From NCBI GenBank assembly GCA_009929525.1, contig SAAH01000014.1, positions 1-50,622 on the forward strand: a stretch of 50,622 nucleotides of DNA, in the 5' to 3' direction. Below are positions 8,541 to 15,327 of the stretch, piece by piece (positions within the stretch are counted from its first letter, which is position 1; each line of letters begins with the position of its first letter). A program made the translations under genes and the position numbers. The notes beneath the pieces were generated by a model. It had not been told where the DNA came from, did not search any database, and saw only the letters and a program-made list of their open reading frames with translations. Source of the DNA: Clostridia bacterium (lineage in GTDB: Bacteria > Bacillota > Clostridia > Lachnospirales > Lachnospiraceae).

Positions 8541-9500
8541 ATGATGGGAGAAATGGCGAAGGAAGAAATGATAAAAGAACAGATATTGGATGTTGCAGTT
8601 ATAGGATCTGGACCGGCAGGTGCAACAGCGGCAATCTATGCGAAGCGGGCGGGTTTATCCACATTAGTCCTGGAAGGAAATTATGTGCAGGGCGGACAGA
8701 TCATTAACACTTATGAGGTGGATAACTATCCGGGACTTCCGGGCATCAGCGGCATGGAACTTGCTGAAAAACTGAAAGAGCATATGCAGGCTCAGGGCGT
8801 GGACACAGTGAGAGCAAAGGTAAATGGGATCACTGTGGAAAATGAGATTAAAGTGATCCACACGAAGAAAGCAGACTACAGGGCCAAAACAGTGATTCTT
8901 GCGGCAGGCGCAGTACACAGGAAGCTGGAAGTCCCGGGCGAAGATGAGCTTGGCGGGATGGGAGTATCCTACTGCGCTACCTGTGATGGGGCATTCTTCA
9001 AAGGGAAGACAACGGTCGTGGTAGGCGGCGGAGATGTAGCAGCGGAGGATGCAGTATTTCTTGCCCGGGGCTGTGAGAAAGTATATCTTATCCACAGACG
9101 GGACGAACTTAGAGCTGCCAAGGTGCTTCAGGATGCAGTCCGAGAAAATGATAAGATAGAGTTGTGCTGGAACCGCAGGGTGACCGCTATCGGCGGCGAA
9201 GATCAGGTAGAATGGATCGATACAGAAGATGTCAATACAGGGGAAAAGAAAAGGATGAAGGTGGATGGTGTATTCATCGCAGTGGGGATCACACCGGATA
9301 CGGGATTCGTAAAAGGATTTATTGACTTGGATGATCATGGATATATCATCGCAGGAGAAGATGGGAAAACTAATGTGCCGGGAATCTACGCAGCCGGAGA
9401 TATCCGGACAAAACAACTCCGCCAGATCATTACGGCGGCAGCGGATGGAGCGAACTGTATCACTTCTGCGGAGGAGTACCTGAGGAATAAGTCGGTATAG
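8541..9500 (+). CDS. trxB: Thioredoxin reductase (NADPH, FAD)
   Basis: About 319 residues, the standard length for low-molecular-weight thioredoxin reductase. Visible in order: FAD-binding GSGPAGATAAIYAKRAG, the redox pair C145-A-T-C148 within SYCATCDGAFF, the NAD(P)-binding GGGDVAAEDA followed by HRRDELRA (the HRR motif of NADPH-type enzymes), and the C-terminal FAD block GIYAAGDIR. It keeps thioredoxin reduced in the cytosol. GGAGG (8531-8535) sits 5 nt before ATG 8541, whereas an upstream in-frame ATG at 8529 overlaps that site. No thioredoxin gene is adjacent. The gene lies just before the DnaA-box cluster. Confidence 0.95.
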   Translation: MMGEMAKEEMIKEQILDVAVIGSGPAGATAAIYAKRAGLSTLVLEGNYVQGGQIINTYEVDNYPGLPGISGMELAEKLKEHMQAQGVDTVRAKVNGITVENEIKVIHTKKADYRAKTVILAAGAVHRKLEVPGEDELGGMGVSYCATCDGAFFKGKTTVVVGGGDVAAEDAVFLARGCEKVYLIHRRDELRAAKVLQDAVRENDKIELCWNRRVTAIGGEDQVEWIDTEDVNTGEKKRMKVDGVFIAVGITPDTGFVKGFIDLDDHGYIIAGEDGKTNVPGIYAAGDIRTKQLRQIITAAADGANCITSAEEYLRNKSV

Positions 9501-9601
9501 TAAAATTGCTGGGGACCCCATAAAAAAGAGGCATCTAAAAGTCGAAAAAAGAACTCATTTGTTAAATATTAACAAATTGTGTCGAAAATTAAAACAATTA
9601 A

Positions 9602-9790
9602 GGTGGATAAGGTAAAAGTTATACTCAAGTTGTCCACACCTAAAAAAGGGGATAAATGCTTTAAAATCGAGTTATACACAAAGTTATCCACTTTATCCAC
9701 AAATTTTGATGTGGAGAACGTGGATTTACATAACTTAGAAAGAAACAAGTGTTTTGTGTATAAGTGATAAAGTTAAAATAATGTGGAAAA
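9602..9790. other. Cluster of DnaA boxes (possible origin or DnaA-titration site)
   Basis: Against the consensus TTATNCACA, three sites are perfect: 9672-9680 (+), 9693-9701 (+) and 9755-9763 (-). Six more have one mismatch: 9602-9610 (-), 9619-9627 (+), 9630-9638 (+), 9684-9692 (+), 9710-9718 (-) and 9782-9790 (-). The left flank (9551-9600) is strongly AT-rich with an inverted TTAAATATTAA and could unwind. The 370-bp gap holds no convincing gene. Known roles of such clusters are replication origins and DnaA-responsive promoters or titration sites; no dnaA, rpmH or gyrB gene is nearby. Confidence 0.7.
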
Positions 9791-9796
9791 CCGCTT

Positions 9797-9832
9797 GACA
9801 TTTCCAATGTCGAATAGTGATTGGAATTGTCG
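9797..9832. promoter_or_regulatory. Inverted repeat in front of the agr-type operon
   Basis: GACATT-tcc-AATGTC (9797-9811) is a perfect dyad. AATGTCG (9806-9812) recurs as AATTGTCG (9825-9832). A TTGACA-like -35 (9795-9800) lies within the dyad but no good -10 follows at normal spacing, as in activator-dependent promoters. LytTR regulators bind pairs of short repeats ahead of their own operons, so this may be the autoregulatory site. Confidence 0.4.
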
Positions 9833-9896
9833 TGAATTATCACACAATTAAAGGAGAGACGGATAAAATTCGTTGGAATGTGCGGGAGGGGATGAT

Positions 9897-10610
9897 ATGT
9901 ATAAGATTGGGATATGCGATGATGAGGTTATTACTTGTACAGAGCTAGAAAAATATATAAGTGATATATCTCAGGAATTAAATATAAGAGTTTCGATAGG
10001 GATATGGTATTTTGGAGAGAAACTTATAGAGTATCTGGAACAGTCAGAAAGTCTGGATTTTCTGATTCTGGATATAGAATTATTTCGCACAGATGGAATA
10101 GACGTGGGCAGATATTTGCGAGAAGTACAGCGAGATTATAAGATACAGATTATATACATATCATCGAAAAGCAATTATGCAATTCATTTGTTTGAGGTGC
10201 AGCCGTTGGATTTTCTGATAAAGCCAATAGAAAAAAGAAGACTGAAAACAGCTATTGAAAGAGGTATACAGTATATTGGTGATAGAGAGCAGTATTTTGA
10301 ATATCAAAAAGGATACAATGTGTATCGTATAAAATGTAATGAAATATTATATTTTGCCAGTGATAAAAGGAAAATCAAGATTGTATACAGTGACAATTCA
10401 GTGGAATATTATGGAAAACTAAAAGACATAAGGAGTGGCTTGCCCAGTAATTTTGCACTTATACACCAATCATACATTATTAATCTTAACTATGTGAAAG
10501 AGTATAGCTATAGCGATATTCTAATGGCTGATGGTACTTTGTTGGGAATCAGTAAAGCATATAGAGCGGACGTGAGGAAGCAGGTGCTTAGCAGAAGAAA
10601 GAGTCAATAA
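9897..10610 (+). CDS. LytTR-type response regulator (AgrA/ComE-like)
   Basis: 237 residues: receiver domain (1-120) with the acidic pocket in GICDDE and phospho-acceptor D59 in FLILDIE, then a LytTR DNA-binding domain (about 135-235) with VYRIKCNEILYFASDKRKIKI and FALIHQSYIINLNYVKEY. Proteins of this type act with an AgrC-like kinase in peptide quorum sensing. ATG 9897 follows GGGAGGGG at 5 nt. It is the first gene of an agr-type locus, but the adjacent kinase gene is truncated, so it would depend on another kinase or act unphosphorylated. Confidence 0.9.
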   Translation: MYKIGICDDEVITCTELEKYISDISQELNIRVSIGIWYFGEKLIEYLEQSESLDFLILDIELFRTDGIDVGRYLREVQRDYKIQIIYISSKSNYAIHLFEVQPLDFLIKPIEKRRLKTAIERGIQYIGDREQYFEYQKGYNVYRIKCNEILYFASDKRKIKIVYSDNSVEYYGKLKDIRSGLPSNFALIHQSYIINLNYVKEYSYSDILMADGTLLGISKAYRADVRKQVLSRRKSQ

Positions 10611-10651
10611 ATCGGTTGTGAAGATGCGTGATATGGAAAAGGGGGAATGGG

Positions 10652-11115
10652 ATGTATTATTATTGGATCATTTATTTTTTGTGTAATTTCTTTTTGATGT
10701 TCGTGATCAGGCAGTTGATCAGAGACTTCTTTGAAGGAAAACCGAAGCTTAGATATGAGATATCGGCAATGACATTTTTCTATGTGGGTACATTTCTTGC
10801 AAACTTCTACGTAAAAATCCCTATAGTTAATTTTATAATGAATCTTCTTGGAATATTTCTTATGGCAATTCCTTACATTGGGAACTTAATGAAAAAAGTC
10901 CTGGTCACGTTTGCTATTACATTATTATGTGCAGTGAGTGACATGGCTACATATTTGGCACTGGGAAGTTATATTGAAAGCTCAGAGGGGACTAATGCCA
11001 GTTTTATTATTGCGGTGCTGATCATGTGGATATGTGAAAGGATTATCAGAAATGCACATGTGGCGAAAACAAATGTTCAAATTCCAAAGAAATATTTGAA
11101 TACATTGCTGATTGT
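10652..11115 (+). pseudogene. Truncated AgrC-like sensor kinase (membrane domain only)
   Basis: ATG 10652 is preceded by AGGGGG. The first about 155 residues hold five or six hydrophobic segments (for example WIIYFLCNFFLMFVIR, VLVTFAITLLCAVSDMATYLAL and ASFIIAVLIMWIC), as in the N-terminal sensor domain of AgrC-type kinases. From about 11112 the sequence belongs to a tnpB in another reading frame, and the kinase frame runs on only to a stop at 11200. No histidine-kinase or HATPase sequence appears on the far side of the insertion, so the catalytic half is deleted rather than just interrupted. Identity as AgrC rests on position and topology. Confidence 0.7.
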
Positions 11116-12146
11116 GCCAGCTTGTGGACAAATCATGGAAATCCTTTTATGCACTTGTAAAAAGTCAGGGGATCTTGAATCCCAGACCACCCCGATTTAA
11201 ACAGAATGGGATGGTGATCACCTATATGCAGAATGCCATAGTGCATGTTCCGGGGAGCAGCCGGGTCCGGTTGTCACTTCCAAAACAACTGAAGGGATAT
11301 CTCTGCCAGACCTATGCTATCTGTGAAAATTATTTATATCTGGAAAATAAGGTTTTCCAGGGAACAGATGTCATTAAACAGATCAAGATATATCCGCCAG
11401 ATAACAAAGGGAAGTGCCAGATCATCCTGATTTATGAAATCAAAGACATAAGAACAAAGATGGATAACGGACATTATTTATCCGTTGACCCTGGTCTTCA
11501 TAATCTCCTTACCTGTTATGATTCCGTGGGAAAGAGTTTTATATTGGGAAGAAAGTATCTGGAGATCAATCAGAAATATGATAAAGAGATAGCCCGACTA
11601 CAGCATCAGTGGGGACGCTGCCAGGCATCAAAGGGAATAACCCATCCCAAACCATCCCGCCATCTGTGCAGGGTATATGAGAAGAAAAAGAACTGTATTC
11701 ATGATTATCTGCATAAAGTAACCAGAACAGTAGCCGATTATTGTGAGGAAAATGATATTCATACGGTTATTATAGGGGATATCAAAAACATCCGCAGGGA
11801 TAAAAATCTTGGAAAGATAACAAACCAGAAACTTCATGCATTACCCTATGTTAAGATTTACGACATGCTGGAGTATAAACTTGCCATGTATGGAATTGTA
11901 TTAAAGAAACAGACGGAAGAGTATACCAGTCAATGTCCACCACATGCGCCAAAAGTTTCAAAAAGGTATGCAGTGAAAAGCAATCGAGTGAACAGAGGAT
12001 TATATAAAGAGGGATATCAGGTATATAATGCAGATGCTGTTGGAGCATACAATATCATGAAAAAATATATCGCCATATCTGGTGTAGAAAATGAAATGTC
12101 CGTAACCGGACTATCTTCTCCCCAAATAATAAAAGTAGCTGTGTAA
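11112..12146 (+). CDS. tnpB: 5'-truncated IS605-type TnpB (transposon-encoded RNA-guided nuclease family)
   Basis: TnpB homology starts abruptly at VDKSWKSFYALVK and includes PRPPRFK, so roughly the first 60-90 residues of a normal 370-400-residue TnpB are missing. RuvC-I aspartate lies in LSVDPGLHNLLT and RuvC-III in NADAVGAYNI. The RuvC-II block reads VIIGDIKNI, without the usual glutamate, and the region between has only one Cys (TSQCPPH) in place of the CxxC...CxxC zinc finger. These features match a known clostridial/archaeal TnpB subgroup. There is no proper start signal: the frame opens with TTG inside the former kinase gene. Probably a non-functional remnant. Confidence 0.8.
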   Translation: MCQLVDKSWKSFYALVKSQGILNPRPPRFKQNGMVITYMQNAIVHVPGSSRVRLSLPKQLKGYLCQTYAICENYLYLENKVFQGTDVIKQIKIYPPDNKGKCQIILIYEIKDIRTKMDNGHYLSVDPGLHNLLTCYDSVGKSFILGRKYLEINQKYDKEIARLQHQWGRCQASKGITHPKPSRHLCRVYEKKKNCIHDYLHKVTRTVADYCEENDIHTVIIGDIKNIRRDKNLGKITNQKLHALPYVKIYDMLEYKLAMYGIVLKKQTEEYTSQCPPHAPKVSKRYAVKSNRVNRGLYKEGYQVYNADAVGAYNIMKKYIAISGVENEMSVTGLSSPQIIKVAV

Positions 12147-12240
12147 CTGAAAAGTAGCAGTAAAGGTGTTATGGACGCACCCAGAAACTGTATGGCGAAG
12201 CCATATATATCTGCTGCTCGGTAATTTAATTGCCGATGTA
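12147..12240 (+). ncRNA. Candidate omega RNA scaffold at the tnpB 3' end
   Basis: Two stem-loops (TATGGC/GCCATA with a GAA loop; CGGTAA/TTGCCG with one G-U pair) immediately follow the tnpB stop codon. The position matches omega RNAs that overlap or follow tnpB. With a truncated tnpB, activity is doubtful. The call rests on location and folding only. Confidence 0.4.
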
Positions 12241-12277
12241 GTTCACTGAGATATAAAATAGTATATGTCTAATGATG

Positions 12278-12319
12278 ACCTGTGATCAGAAAAGGTGGAT
12301 GGCTGATTACAGGTTTTTT
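12278..12319 (+). terminator. Rho-independent terminator
   Basis: ACCTGTGATCAG (12278-12289) pairs with CTGATTACAGGT (12303-12314), 12 bp with one G-U pair, followed by a run of six T. It lies between the IS remnant and the agrD-agrB genes and would isolate them from upstream transcription. Confidence 0.8.
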
Positions 12320-12337
12320 ATATCATAGGGTACACAA

Positions 12338-12378
12338 TGCAGCGGAGGTGAAATATGCCGATAAATCGGTCCGCTGCA
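12338..12378 (+). promoter_or_regulatory. Hairpin that covers the ribosome binding site of a small ORF
   Basis: TGCAGCGGA (12338-12346) and TCCGCTGCA (12370-12378) form a 9-bp perfect stem, with an inner CCGAT/ATCGG (12358-12369). The stem includes part of the GGAGGT site for ATG 12355, and the loop holds the start codon, so folding should reduce translation. Folding has not been calculated. Confidence 0.5.
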
Positions 12379-12492
12379 GGATTCTTTCTTATATATCCAA
12401 TTGTTTCAATTATAAGGTCGATTTATGACAATAAAAAATTTATAGACATAAAAAGAGGATATTGTATATTTGGTTATAAAGTTACTATATGA
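12355..12492 (+). CDS. Small 45-residue ORF translationally coupled to the agrD reading frame
   Basis: ATG 12355 is preceded by GGAGGT at 4 nt. The product starts MPINRSAAGFFLIYPIVSII and continues basic. It has a hydrophobic stretch (residues 8-20) but no family I recognise. Its stop overlaps ATG 12489 of the frame that contains agrD (ATGA overlap). It could be a leader peptide that opens the agrD frame to ribosomes, or a leftover of the deleted kinase region. A hairpin covers its ribosome binding site. Confidence 0.45.
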   Translation: MPINRSAAGFFLIYPIVSIIRSIYDNKKFIDIKRGYCIFGYKVTI

Positions 12493-12527
12493 ACGCTAAT
12501 TTAGATGTGATTGCGAGGTGTGGGAAT

Positions 12528-12680
12528 ATGAAAAGGAAGGTATGCAAAATAATAGTTGAAATTGCGAAACAGATGGTGAGGATTGATGTAAAAACAACGT
12601 GTCCATGGATTTGTTATCAGCCGAAGATTCCAGATTCTGTTCAGAAGTTAAGAAAAGAGTATGAGGCTGTATTAAAGTGA
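12528..12680 (+). CDS. agrD: AgrD-type cyclic autoinducer peptide precursor
   Basis: 50 residues from ATG 12528, which follows GAGGTGTGGGA; the frame also has an upstream ATG at 12489 that would add 13 residues. Order: basic amphipathic N-terminal helix (MKRKVCKIIVEIAKQMV), a core TTCPWICYQP, and a C-terminal charged recognition tail with P-x-x-x-x-K-L-R-K-E. This is the layout of AgrD propeptides: AgrB cuts before the tail and joins the new C-terminus to a core cysteine as a thiolactone. Two Cys (in CPWIC) are candidate ring residues. The gene lies 91 bp ahead of agrB. The ring size and mature sequence cannot be fixed by reading alone. Confidence 0.85.
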   Translation: MKRKVCKIIVEIAKQMVRIDVKTTCPWICYQPKIPDSVQKLRKEYEAVLK

Positions 12681-12770
12681 TTTTTTGAATTTGTATTTTA
12701 CGGAAAATAATAATGCTTTTATCAAATAAATATATTGGCAATGGAATAAGGATACGGAAGATTACTTAAA

Positions 12771-13619
12771 ATGCAAAATAAATTATGTAAAAAAATCAAA
12801 AATAATAGTGTGAATCCATTATTAAATTATATATGCAGTCAGGAAGAAAAAGAATACGTTGAATATGGTTTAAAACAATTTATGACATCTTTTATAGGAG
12901 TTATGGTTACTTTATTAGTTGGGAAAATTTTAGGTGTATGTAGTAAGCTTGTTCTTTTTCTACTATGTTTTATTCCATTAAGGTCATACGTTGGAGGATA
13001 TCATGCAAAAACAAGGGGAAATTGTGTAATACTTTCAATGGGGATTGTGTTTGGGGTAGGAGTTGGTTATAGGTATTCATTTTGGAACAGTCTGTGGTTT
13101 ATGATTTTAGGTGTACTGAGTGGTATTTTCATATGGAAAAGTGCGCCAATAGGTAATGAAAAAAAACAATTATCCACATATGAAAAAAGGAAGTTCAGGA
13201 CCAAAATACATAATATGCTTATATGGATATTGGGAGCATATTCGTTGGCTTTATATTGCAGATGGGATGCATTTAGAGAGGCGGCTGTTTGTGCAATAGT
13301 TTGTTCTAATATTTTGATGGTGATTCAAAATGTTGCATCTGGAAATAGAAAATCGGCAACTTCATTAGAACGAACATTGTCGTTTGATGAAGTTATATCC
13401 TATATAGATAATAGACATCCATTTAATGTAAGAATAAGATGGAATAATGGAAATGGGCATGCCGTTGTATGCGGAGGATATAGCAGAGCTCAATCTTCAA
13501 TGTGGATTATTGATCCATGGGAAAATACAACTAGCCAACCGTATAATTATACCTCATTAGTTGAGGGAACAACGCTTGCTACAGGATCAGGAAGATATCG
13601 ATTTACTGTTGTATACTAA
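12771..13619 (+). CDS. agrB: AgrB peptidase fused to the C-terminal half of a papain-like protease
   Basis: 282 residues against about 190-210 for AgrB. Residues 1-188 are a membrane-embedded AgrB with catalytic H78 (RSYVGGYHAK) and C85 (GNCVIL), and several hydrophobic helices. After NVASGNRKSATS, residues 200-282 match the second half of bacterial papain-like (C39-like) proteases: FDEVISYIDNRHPFNVRIRW, active-site H230 in NGHAVV and D248-P-W. The catalytic Cys half of that protease is missing. The frame is open throughout. The fusion may have arisen by deletion between agrB and a following protease gene, or it may be a real chimera. The start ATG 12771 has a weak AAGGATACGG-type upstream site. 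Confidence 0.85.
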   Translation: MQNKLCKKIKNNSVNPLLNYICSQEEKEYVEYGLKQFMTSFIGVMVTLLVGKILGVCSKLVLFLLCFIPLRSYVGGYHAKTRGNCVILSMGIVFGVGVGYRYSFWNSLWFMILGVLSGIFIWKSAPIGNEKKQLSTYEKRKFRTKIHNMLIWILGAYSLALYCRWDAFREAAVCAIVCSNILMVIQNVASGNRKSATSLERTLSFDEVISYIDNRHPFNVRIRWNNGNGHAVVCGGYSRAQSSMWIIDPWENTTSQPYNYTSLVEGTTLATGSGRYRFTVVY

Positions 13620-13712
13620 TGGTATAGAATATAGATAAGAAAATAGACAATTAATGGAGCACATATCTATTATTTCTGGTGACACAACAAAAATAGTAAA
13701 AAGGGGGAAAAT

Positions 13713-14660
13713 ATGAAAATGAGTTTATTGGAAAAAATTCTAATGGGATTAGTGATATCTGGTATCATGCTTTATGTGCCGCAGACGACGTATGCATATA
13801 CTATTGAAACATTGGTAGAAAATGAAAACGATTGTAATGAAATTCAAAATAAAGAAAGTGAGCTATTTGATTATGCCAGGCAATTTGCAAATGAGGAAAA
13901 TCCAAATATGGAAATTGAATATCAACGTGCAGTGAAAATTTATGTTGATACAAATATATTTACTCAGGAAAGTGTTTCTTCAGAAGTTGTTAATGATTTT
14001 TTGGCTGATGCTACTTATCTATGGGAAGTTCCAGTGAAACTTCCTGATGGAAGTTGTGTTATCTGTACAGTGAGTAGAAAGCCTCCAATACCAGAAGATG
14101 TAAAAGCAGAGTTGCTTGCAAATAATGCATATACGAAAGAGGAATTAGTTCAGTCAGAAGCGAAAGTAGGGCAGTGGGAGATACCAACGGCAGAGTATAG
14201 TGAGGAACATAAAGATTATGTCACAGTAATAAATGAAATATTAGGTGAAGAGTATAATCCGGATGATCAGAAAAAAGTATATTTACTTGGTGGTACACCA
14301 AATATGAGGATGCCGTTTGCTTTATTTGAAGAAGACGGAAACTACAAAATAATGACAATTGAAGTGGCAGGTGCTGACAATGAATCGGTTTCAATGTTTT
14401 CGGAGCAAAGAACACTCGGAATTCAGGAACATCAAGTATATGATTTTGAAATGGTTCAAAAGATCATAGCAGATCAACCAGAAGTGTCGGATTCTGAAGA
14501 CAGTGGAAATGGTGATTTGGAAAAAAACATGACAAAAGAAATGGAGCAAAATATAATATCTAAGACGGGAAACATCGTTGATATAATGATTTGTTTTGTG
14601 ATAATTTCAATAGGAATATTGATAGTGATTTGGTATAAGAAGAAAAAGCTTAATAAGTAA
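13713..14660 (+). CDS. Secreted membrane-anchored protein of unknown function
   Basis: 315 residues. A signal peptide is clear (about 1-29, with hydrophobic core ILMGLVISGIMLYV and a likely cut after TTYA). A C-terminal membrane helix (about 287-308, IMICFVIISIGILIVIW) is followed by a lysine-rich stop-transfer tail, so the bulk faces outward. The middle is acidic and hydrophilic with no family I recognise. ATG 13713 is preceded by AAAGGGGG. It follows the AgrB-protease fusion by 94 bp; a protease and a membrane-anchored partner at the end of an agr operon suggest a regulated surface product. Function is not known. Confidence 0.75.
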   Translation: MKMSLLEKILMGLVISGIMLYVPQTTYAYTIETLVENENDCNEIQNKESELFDYARQFANEENPNMEIEYQRAVKIYVDTNIFTQESVSSEVVNDFLADATYLWEVPVKLPDGSCVICTVSRKPPIPEDVKAELLANNAYTKEELVQSEAKVGQWEIPTAEYSEEHKDYVTVINEILGEEYNPDDQKKVYLLGGTPNMRMPFALFEEDGNYKIMTIEVAGADNESVSMFSEQRTLGIQEHQVYDFEMVQKIIADQPEVSDSEDSGNGDLEKNMTKEMEQNIISKTGNIVDIMICFVIISIGILIVIWYKKKKLNK

Positions 14661-14714
14661 GAATGCAGCAAAAGAAAAGAGCCCACAATCAGGCTCTTTT
14701 CTTTTGCTGCATTC
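14661..14714. terminator. Bidirectional terminator with a perfect 23-bp stem
   Basis: Positions 14661-14683 pair perfectly with 14692-14714 around an 8-nt loop. The upper stem is GAGCC/GGCTC flanked by A-rich and T-rich arms on both sides, so it can act in both directions between the convergent secreted-protein gene and ntpD. The stop codon of ntpD lies in the loop and its last codons are in the stem. Confidence 0.85.
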
Positions 14715-15315
14715 TCTTTATCACCTTCAACCGGGTGAATTCCTCACGTTCCTTTTCTTCCAGAGCATTTGAGATGTCTTTTGTCAATTGCTGGTAGTGG
14801 GGGATCGTGATGTTCTTCAGGGCGTTGGCGCGTTTTTGTGTTTTCTTGATATTGGATGCCAGGCGGTAAGCGGAGTTTTCTACCATCGAAAGTTTGATGG
14901 TCAGTTCCTTTACCTTTTCAAATGCCTGTCTGGCAGCATCGAGAGATTCTTTTGTGCTGTAGAAGGCATATGTCGGAAGCTCACCGGTGGGATCGGACTG
15001 CACCAGTGGAATCTCTGTTCCCATGATGCTTCGTGTCTTGATACGGATGGAATCCTCGATCGGGACGGTATAGGATATCGTCTGGACCGTATTGATCCCG
15101 ATCTCCATGTTGGCTTTCTGAAGTGCGGCGTAAGCCTCACGGAAAGTATGGTCGATCTGGGACTGGATTCCTTTGGCTTCGTCGATCAGATCCATCATTT
15201 CGCGGATCAGAATGTTTCTCTTCTTATCCATCAGGTCAAAGCCCTGCATGGCAAGTGCCAGAGAATTTTTAGCCAGAATCAGATTTCCCTTGGTAGGGAA
15301 GGTATTCGGATCCAT
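14689..15315 (-). CDS. ntpD: V-type ATPase subunit D (central stalk)
   Basis: 208 residues, a long alpha-helical coiled protein. The N-terminal block PTKGNLILAKNSLALAMQGFDLMDKKRNIL is the signature of V/A-type subunit D, and the C-terminal helix ends in a basic tail. It forms the rotor shaft inside the A3B3 headpiece. It is the last gene of the V-ATPase operon, 12 bp after ntpB. Its final codons form one arm of the strong terminator at 14661-14714. Confidence 0.95.
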   Translation of the reverse strand: MDPNTFPTKGNLILAKNSLALAMQGFDLMDKKRNILIREMMDLIDEAKGIQSQIDHTFREAYAALQKANMEIGINTVQTISYTVPIEDSIRIKTRSIMGTEIPLVQSDPTGELPTYAFYSTKESLDAARQAFEKVKELTIKLSMVENSAYRLASNIKKTQKRANALKNITIPHYQQLTKDISNALEEKEREEFTRLKVIKRMQQKKRA

Positions 15316-15327
15316 AAAATCCCCCCT

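Larger units (their letters stand above)
11112..12240 (+). mobile_element. Degenerate IS605-family element (left end missing) with right-end RNA region
   Basis: The element spans the truncated tnpB and its 3' flank. Left end and tnpA are absent. Beyond the tnpB stop, 12147-12240 folds into hairpins: TATGGC-gaa-GCCATA (about 12191-12205) and CGGTAA-tttaa-TTGCCG (about 12219-12235), preceded by a conserved-looking TATGGACGCA. In this family that segment forms the right end and the omega guide RNA. The exact right boundary is not resolved. The insertion is tied to loss of the kinase half of the agr locus. Confidence 0.6.

Noticed and set aside
8664-9521. 285-codon open frame antisense to trxB
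   Set aside because: It lies wholly opposite a well-supported trxB, has no ribosome binding site and its translation has no recognisable domain. It is a by-product of codon use.
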